This document shows, piece by piece, positions 59,369 to 64,000 of a stretch of DNA of 64,000 nt (positions are counted from its first letter, which is position 1; every line of letters begins with the position of its first letter). Source of the DNA: Glycomyces fuscus (lineage in GTDB: Bacteria > Actinomycetota > Actinomycetes > Streptosporangiales > Streptosporangiaceae); the NCBI GenBank assembly GCA_002529455.1, contig NYMS01000056.1, forward strand, positions 1 through 64,000. The letters are read 5' to 3'. A program made the position numbers and the translations under genes. The notes below the pieces were generated by a model that worked only from the letters and a program-made list of their open reading frames with translations, was not told where the DNA came from and ran no database searches.

Positions 59369-60367
59369 ATGGCACCGGTCACCGCCACGGCGGACACCAT
59401 GACCAGGCAGGAATGGGCCGCTGAGGTCCACCGCCTGGCGAAGGAGCGCGACGCTGTCATCCTCGCGCACAACTACCAGCGCCCGGAAATCCAGGACGTC
59501 GCCCACCACACCGGCGACTCCCTGGCACTGTCCCGCCTGGCCGCCGGTGTCGACGCGAGCACCATCGTCTTCTGCGGTGTGCACTTCATGGCCGAGACCG
59601 CCAAGATCCTGGCCCCGGAGAAGACCGTCCTGCTGCCCGACCCGAACGCCGGGTGCTCGCTGGCCGACACCATCACCGCCGAGGACGTGCGCGCCTGGAA
59701 GGCCGAGCACCCCGGCGCCGTCGTGGTCGCCTACGTCAACACCACCGCGGCGGTCAAGGCCGAGACCGACATCTGCTGCACCTCCTCCAACGCCGCGGAC
59801 GTCATCCGCTCCATCCCCGAGGACCGCGAGATCCTCTTCCTGCCGGACCAGTTCCTGGGCGCGCACGTCAAGCGCGTCACCGGCCGCGAGAACATCCACG
59901 TGTGGATGGGCGAGTGCCACGTGCACGCCGGGATCGACGGGCACACCCTGCGCGAGCGGGTCGCCGCCGAGCCCGACGCCGAGGTCTACGTCCACCCCGA
60001 GTGCGGCTGCGCCACCTCCGCCCTCTACCTCGTGGGCAGCGGCGTCGTCCCGCAGGAGCGCGTCAAGGTCCTCTCCACCGGCGGGATGCTGACCGCCGCG
60101 GAGAACACCAGCGCCAAGAAGGTCCTCATCGCGACCGAGACCGGCATGCTGCACCAGCTGCGCAACGCCAACCCGAGCACGGAGTTCGAGGCGGTCAACT
60201 CGCGCGCCGAGTGCCACTACATGAAGATGATCGACGCCGACAAGCTGCTCAACGCGCTGCGGTTCGGCACGACCGAGATCACGGTCGACGCCGACACCTC
60301 CGAGCACGCCCGCCGCTCCGTCGAGCGGATGATCGCCATCGGGTCACCGTCACGCGGCGGAGAGTAG
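59369..60367 (+). CDS. nadA: Quinolinate synthase A
   Basis: 332 residues. ILAHNYQRPEIQDVAHHTGDSLALSR, the three iron-sulfur cysteines around VFCGVHFMAETAKIL, MGECHVHAGI/CCTSSNA and HPECGCATSALY, and the LSTGGMLTAAE segment are diagnostic. It condenses iminoaspartate with dihydroxyacetone phosphate using a [4Fe-4S] cluster. AAGGAAG precedes the ATG at 59369. nadB and nadC do not follow, so this nadA is alone here. Confidence 0.95.
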   Translation: MAPVTATADTMTRQEWAAEVHRLAKERDAVILAHNYQRPEIQDVAHHTGDSLALSRLAAGVDASTIVFCGVHFMAETAKILAPEKTVLLPDPNAGCSLADTITAEDVRAWKAEHPGAVVVAYVNTTAAVKAETDICCTSSNAADVIRSIPEDREILFLPDQFLGAHVKRVTGRENIHVWMGECHVHAGIDGHTLRERVAAEPDAEVYVHPECGCATSALYLVGSGVVPQERVKVLSTGGMLTAAENTSAKKVLIATETGMLHQLRNANPSTEFEAVNSRAECHYMKMIDADKLLNALRFGTTEITVDADTSEHARRSVERMIAIGSPSRGGE

Positions 60368-60500
60368 CCGATTCGCGGTCGCCGGGTCGCGCGTCCGGCA
60401 TCGAGGTTACAGAAGTCTTACCTTCAAGACACAGGTAGACGATTCACCCACGCGTCAGGGCTCCCCTCGCTACCGTCACGGGAAACGGGGGGTTAGAAAC

Positions 60501-62015
60501 GTGACCAGAGGTAGCGAACCAGGCGAACCGTCGGCGGTCGAGGCGCTCTACGACGCCTTCGCACCGTCCCTGTACCGGTACGCCTGGTCGCTGCTGGGTG
60601 AGGACACCGGGCAGGTGGCCGAGGCCGTGCACGACGGCCTGGTCGCCGGTGTCGTCCTCGACTCGCGGCGCGCCGACCCGGCCGACCGCGGCCCCTGGCT
60701 GTACGCCCTGGTCCGCGCGGCCTGCCAGCGCCGCGGCCTGGCCCAGGTGAGCCCCTACACCCGGCTGGCCACGGTGCCCGCGGAGGAGCCGGCGGCCCGC
60801 ATGTTCGCCCGGCTGCCCGCCAGCCACCGCGAACTGGTGGAGCTGAACCTGCGGCACGTGCTGCCCACCTCCGCGGTCGCGCGCGTCCTGGGCCTGGACC
60901 CCCAGATCTGCGGCGAGCTGTCCCGCTCGGCGATCCGCCGCGCCTTCGAGAGCCTGGACGAGCGGGCTCCCTCCTCCGGGGGCCCGGGCGCCGGCACCGG
61001 TACCGGCCGGGCGCGCCACCGCGGGGCCCCCGGCGGCGGCCCCGGTGACCCGGGGGCCCGCGCGCCCCTGGAGACGGGACCGCCGGAGGGCGGCGGGGAC
61101 ACCGGCGGCCCCGGGACCGCCGCCTGGCGCGCCCAGGTGCACGACGTCTCCCACGCCCTGGCCCTGCTGCGCCCGCCCGGCCCGCCGCCCGGCCTGCGCG
61201 AGGCGGTGGTGCGCACCTGCGCGGACCCCGGCCTCGCCGCGGCCCGCGAGCGCATCGCCGCGCAGATGCACCCCCTCACCGGCGAGGGGTACCCGATGCA
61301 CCGCTCCCGGGCCGCCGGGGCGGTCCGGGAGCACCAGGAGGACGGGGCCTTCGAGCCCGGCCCCGAGGCGCCGCCGCGCGTCCTGCCCGGCGACCGGCTG
61401 ACCACCCGCGACCACCCGGTGCGCGAGGAGGCGGTCACCCCGCTGGCCGGACCCGTCGCCAACGCCGGTGGCGGCCTCGACGGCGGGAGGCGCCCCGCCC
61501 GGCGCCGCTGGCCGCTGCCCGCCGTCTCCGGCCTGGCCACCGTGGTGCTGGCGGTCGCGCTGTGGGCCTGGGCCAGTGCCGTGGGCGGACCCTCGACGAT
61601 GATCGGCGCCGGACCCGACGAGAACGAGCGCGGCCGACTGTCCCCCGACGTGGAGGCCACCTCGACCAGCGCGGACACCAAACCCGAGGCCGAACCGACC
61701 GTGGAACCCCCTGCCGCGCCGTCGGAGCGGACCGAGCCGGAGGCCGCCACGGGGCCGCGCCAGGACGACGGCGGCGCCAGCGGGCAACAGGCCCCCGACC
61801 CGGCCCCGGAACGGACCCCGCCCGCACCGCCCTCCGGGGAGGTGGGCCCGCCGCCCGGCGCCGGGGAGGCCGACGGCGGTCCGGGCACGCCTGAGGGCGG
61901 CGGATCCGGAGACGACGGCGCCCCCGGCGACCCGCCCGAGGAGGACGGGGACGGCGACGGGGGCGACAGGAACCTGCTCGACGGACTGTTGGGGCTGTTC
62001 TTCGGCGGTGGCTGA
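60501..62015 (+). CDS. Sigma-factor-like membrane protein with disordered outer tail
   Basis: 504 residues from GTG 60501. Residues about 10-75 (AVEALYDAFAPSLYRYAWSLLGEDTGQVAEAVHDGLVAGVV) look like ECF sigma region 2 and about 100-150 (LPASHRELVELNLRHVLPTSAVARVLGLDPQICGELSRSAIRRAF) like region 4. A Gly/Pro linker, a helical part, one membrane helix (PAVSGLATVVLAVALWAWASAVG, about 340) and an acidic Pro/Glu/Asp/Gly tail follow. The join is in one frame with no sign of fusion error. It may be a membrane-tethered sigma or a sigma-derived regulator; the function is not known. Confidence 0.7.
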   Translation: MTRGSEPGEPSAVEALYDAFAPSLYRYAWSLLGEDTGQVAEAVHDGLVAGVVLDSRRADPADRGPWLYALVRAACQRRGLAQVSPYTRLATVPAEEPAARMFARLPASHRELVELNLRHVLPTSAVARVLGLDPQICGELSRSAIRRAFESLDERAPSSGGPGAGTGTGRARHRGAPGGGPGDPGARAPLETGPPEGGGDTGGPGTAAWRAQVHDVSHALALLRPPGPPPGLREAVVRTCADPGLAAARERIAAQMHPLTGEGYPMHRSRAAGAVREHQEDGAFEPGPEAPPRVLPGDRLTTRDHPVREEAVTPLAGPVANAGGGLDGGRRPARRRWPLPAVSGLATVVLAVALWAWASAVGGPSTMIGAGPDENERGRLSPDVEATSTSADTKPEAEPTVEPPAAPSERTEPEAATGPRQDDGGASGQQAPDPAPERTPPAPPSGEVGPPPGAGEADGGPGTPEGGGSGDDGAPGDPPEEDGDGDGGDRNLLDGLLGLFFGGG

Positions 62016-62054
62016 CGCCGCGCCCCTCCGTCGGAGTGGGGTGGAGGGACCGGA

Positions 62055-62660
62055 TCAGAAGGGGGCGAGCAGGCGCTCGGCCGCGGTCTGCAGCCGCCGC
62101 TCCACCTCGTCCACGTCACGGCGTCCCTTGAGGACCTCCACCAGTTCGAAGATCCACACGCTGGTCAGCGAGCCCGCCAGGACGTAGCCGGTGCTGTCGC
62201 GGTCCACCTCGGAGCCCTCCTCGGACTCCTCCAGGTCACCGGCGGCCACCCGCCACACCAGGTCGGAGATGCGTACGTCGAGCTCGATCTTGACCTCGGC
62301 CATGATGAGCGAGCGCACCAGCGCGTCGGCCAGCTCGGGCTCGCGCATCAGTCCGCGCGTGGCCCTCAGCAGGACGTCGACCGCGCGTCCGGCGGGGGTG
62401 TCGGCGGTGGGCGGGCGGCGGACGATACCGCCCTCCAACAGGTCCAGCTCCTCGGTGACCACGGCCACGACCAGGTCCATCTTCGAGGGGAAGTACCGGT
62501 AGAGCGTACCGAGGGCGACCCCCGCCCGCTCGGCCACCGAACGCATCTGCATGGCCTCGACCCCGCCGCGCACGGCCAGCGCGGCCGCCGTCTGCACGAT
62601 GCGCTTACGGCGCTGGGTCTGACTTCGTGACATCGTTCCGCTCGCCGCCTGCACCGCCAC
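62055..62660 (-). CDS. TetR-family regulator (KstR-like)
   Basis: 201 residues from GTG 62660 (GAAGGGAAG upstream). The N-terminal MAVQA...RRKRIVQTAAALAVRGGVEAMQMRSVAERAGVALGTLYRYFPSKMDLVV closely follows KstR, the mycobacterial repressor of sterol catabolism, including the start. The ligand domain is more diverged. No sterol genes are in the window, so the regulon is unknown; the adjacent intergenic region and hydrolase are candidate targets. Confidence 0.85.
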   Translation of the reverse strand: MAVQAASGTMSRSQTQRRKRIVQTAAALAVRGGVEAMQMRSVAERAGVALGTLYRYFPSKMDLVVAVVTEELDLLEGGIVRRPPTADTPAGRAVDVLLRATRGLMREPELADALVRSLIMAEVKIELDVRISDLVWRVAAGDLEESEEGSEVDRDSTGYVLAGSLTSVWIFELVEVLKGRRDVDEVERRLQTAAERLLAPF

Positions 62661-63057
62661 AGGATCTTCCCTTCGTCGCCAGCCCGCGCGCTGCCCACTC
62701 GCCGCGGCCCTGAAGCCCGTCGCCGACGCCCACCCGGGGCGGCGGCTGTTACGAGAACACGTTATCCAACGGATTCCCCCCAGGACGGTTCTCCAAGCCC
62801 ATGATTCTCACCTCATCGCCCGACGTAGTAGTAGCAATACGAAAAGAGAACCGGGGTTTTCGGATCCCCTGACAGGCTTTGTAGAATTTGTTCTCATTTG
62901 TGTACGGCGCATGAACACGGCCCTTCCCCGGACCGTCCGGACACCCCCGCCCGGCGCACCCCCGCCCGGCATCCGGACGACCGCCCCGCCCGAGGCCGGC
63001 GACCGCCCGCGCCCTAGGATCGAACCGGATTCGGTTTCTAGTGAGAGGTCGCCCCGC
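62661..63057. promoter_or_regulatory. 397-bp control region between KstR-like regulator and MBL-fold gene
   Basis: AT-richer than its surroundings. The sequence GAGAAC or its complement GTTCTC occurs four times (62753, 62788, 62846 and 62890), alternating in orientation; the first is part of GAGAACACGTTATC, which carries AAC-NN-GTT, the core of the KstR motif. Nearer the hydrolase gene, AACCG-GATT-CGGTT (63023-63036) forms another inverted repeat. These look like regulator sites; no gene is seen inside. Confidence 0.55.
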
Positions 63058-64000
63058 ATGCGCGACGCACCCCCCGTCGAGGACCTCGGTGACGGAGTCT
63101 GGAGCCTGCCGGTACCCATCCCGGGCAACCCCCTCGGCTTCACCTACGTCTACGTCCTCACCGGCCACGGCGGCCCCGTCCTCGTCGACACGGGCTGGGA
63201 CCACGACGAGGCGTGGGACGCGCTCGTCCGCGGCCTCGAACGGACCGGGCACACCGTCGAACAGGTCCGCGGCGCCGTCCTCACCCACTTCCACCCCGAC
63301 CACGCGGGCCTGGCGGGCCGCCTGCGCGCGGCCTCCGACGCCTGGATCGCCATGCACCCGGCCGACATCGCCGTCACCGAGCGCCTGCGCGCCGTCCCCC
63401 CTGAGACCCGCCTGGCGGGGATCGCCGACCAGCTGCGCCGCTCCGGCTTCCCCGAACAGGACGTGCGGGACATGCTGGAGGCCCCGAACCCGGTCGGCGC
63501 GCCCGCACTCCCCGACCTGGCCCTGTCCGACGGCGAGACGGTCGACCTGCCCGGCCGTGACCTGCGCGCCGTGTGGACCCCCGGACACACCCCCGGCCAC
63601 CTGTGCCTGCACCTGGCCGACGGCGGCAGGCTCTTCACCGGGGACCACGTCCTGCCCCGCATCACCCCGCACGTGGGCCAGTTCCCCCTGCTGTCCGAGG
63701 ACGGCGACCCCCTGGGCTCCTTCCTCGACTCCCAGCGCGACGTCGGCCGCCTCCCCGGCGCCGACCGCCTGGAGTGCCTCCCCTCGCACGAGGCGCGCTT
63801 CGTCGGAGCGGCCGCACGCGCGCGCGAGATCACGGCCCACCACGAGGAGCGGCTCGACGAGATCGCCCGCCTCCTCGCCGACGGCCCCGCCACGCTGTGG
63901 GAGGTCACCTCCGGGCTCCTCTGGAAGCGCCCCTGGGACCGCATGCGCGTCCAGGCACGCCACATGGCCGCCTCCGAGACCGCCGCCCACCTGCGGCTCC
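63058..64000 (+). CDS. Metallo-beta-lactamase-fold hydrolase (partial, runs off the window)
   Basis: At least 314 residues, still open at the window end. Starting at ATG 63058 with GAGAGG upstream, it reads PVEDLGDGVWSLPVPIPGNPLGFTYVYVL, then VLVDTGWDHDEAW, the zinc motif HFHPDHAGLAG, WTPGHTPGHLCLH, LFTGDHVLPRITPH and LPSHEARF, covering all metal ligands of the fold. A C-terminal helical part begins near 63820. The reaction is unknown; a thioesterase or phosphodiesterase role is possible. It is divergent from the KstR-like gene. Confidence 0.88.
   Translation, partial: MRDAPPVEDLGDGVWSLPVPIPGNPLGFTYVYVLTGHGGPVLVDTGWDHDEAWDALVRGLERTGHTVEQVRGAVLTHFHPDHAGLAGRLRAASDAWIAMHPADIAVTERLRAVPPETRLAGIADQLRRSGFPEQDVRDMLEAPNPVGAPALPDLALSDGETVDLPGRDLRAVWTPGHTPGHLCLHLADGGRLFTGDHVLPRITPHVGQFPLLSEDGDPLGSFLDSQRDVGRLPGADRLECLPSHEARFVGAAARAREITAHHEERLDEIARLLADGPATLWEVTSGLLWKRPWDRMRVQARHMAASETAAHLRL

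Noticed and set aside
62749..63990. Minus-strand frame opposite the MBL-fold gene
   Set aside because: The plus strand contains HFHPDHAG and the other metal ligands in order; the minus frame has no motif and starts inside the regulatory island.

Overview
The window is chromosomal DNA of a very high-GC actinomycete, most likely Nocardiopsis or a close relative. This rests on strong GC bias at third codon positions, frequent GTG/TTG starts behind GGAGG-type ribosome binding sites, and actinobacterial families throughout (Asp23/AmaP cluster, KstR-like and NrtR-like regulators, glycine riboswitch in front of gcvT, [3Fe-4S] ferredoxin). No rRNA, CRISPR array or prophage was seen. One complete insertion sequence begins at base 1.

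Layout. 1-969: IS5-type element with perfect 19-bp ends. 1-6 kb: a four-carbon acid sugar kinase, a Gfo/Idh/MocA dehydrogenase, and a fructosamine kinase plus low-MW phosphatase pair (probable protein deglycation). 5.6-9.4 kb: a three-gene signalling operon (receiver-PP2C phosphatase, CHASE3-like histidine kinase, stand-alone receiver). 9.95-11.7 kb: heme oxygenase under two near-identical palindromes, with a TetR regulator downstream. 11.8-21 kb: housekeeping and membrane genes (DEDDh exonuclease, asparaginase, ferredoxin reductase facing its ferredoxin, a large membrane protein with a collagen-like tail, prolyl aminopeptidase, a DUF4429-like protein). 21-25.5 kb: acyl-CoA ligase, DAHP synthase and a class D beta-lactamase-like protein. 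25.7-30.5 kb: a tandem glycine riboswitch ahead of gcvT-gcvH-glyA-sdaA, a route from glycine to serine to pyruvate; purU at 41-42 kb also serves one-carbon metabolism.

30.7-33.7 kb is a compact defence-like cassette: a HEPN/Abi-type protein, a type I methyltransferase with a DNA-binding head, and a half-size specificity subunit, with no restriction subunit. 33.8-37.6 kb is a transporter / RpiR regulator / amidohydrolase locus whose two outer promoters carry the same 16-bp palindrome. 38-40.7 kb is a six-gene Asp23/Gls24-AmaP envelope operon. 43.5-46 kb holds a DUF3618 protein, a CDP-alcohol phosphatidyltransferase and a thiol peroxidase, followed by an unusual 75-nt tRNA with anticodon UAG. 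46.4-53.9 kb: Ser/Thr kinase, two M16 peptidases, a lipoprotein, SppA and a flavin reductase. 54-57.5 kb: a four-gene osmoprotectant ABC importer. 57.7-64 kb: HAD phosphatase, an NrtR-like regulator divergent from nadA, a sigma-factor-like membrane protein, a KstR-like regulator and a metallo-beta-lactamase-fold hydrolase that runs off the end.

The strongest leads are the heme oxygenase operators, the short-armed UAG tRNA, and the Abi-methyltransferase-specificity cassette. Functions are assigned from motifs recognised by eye; no database search was run.
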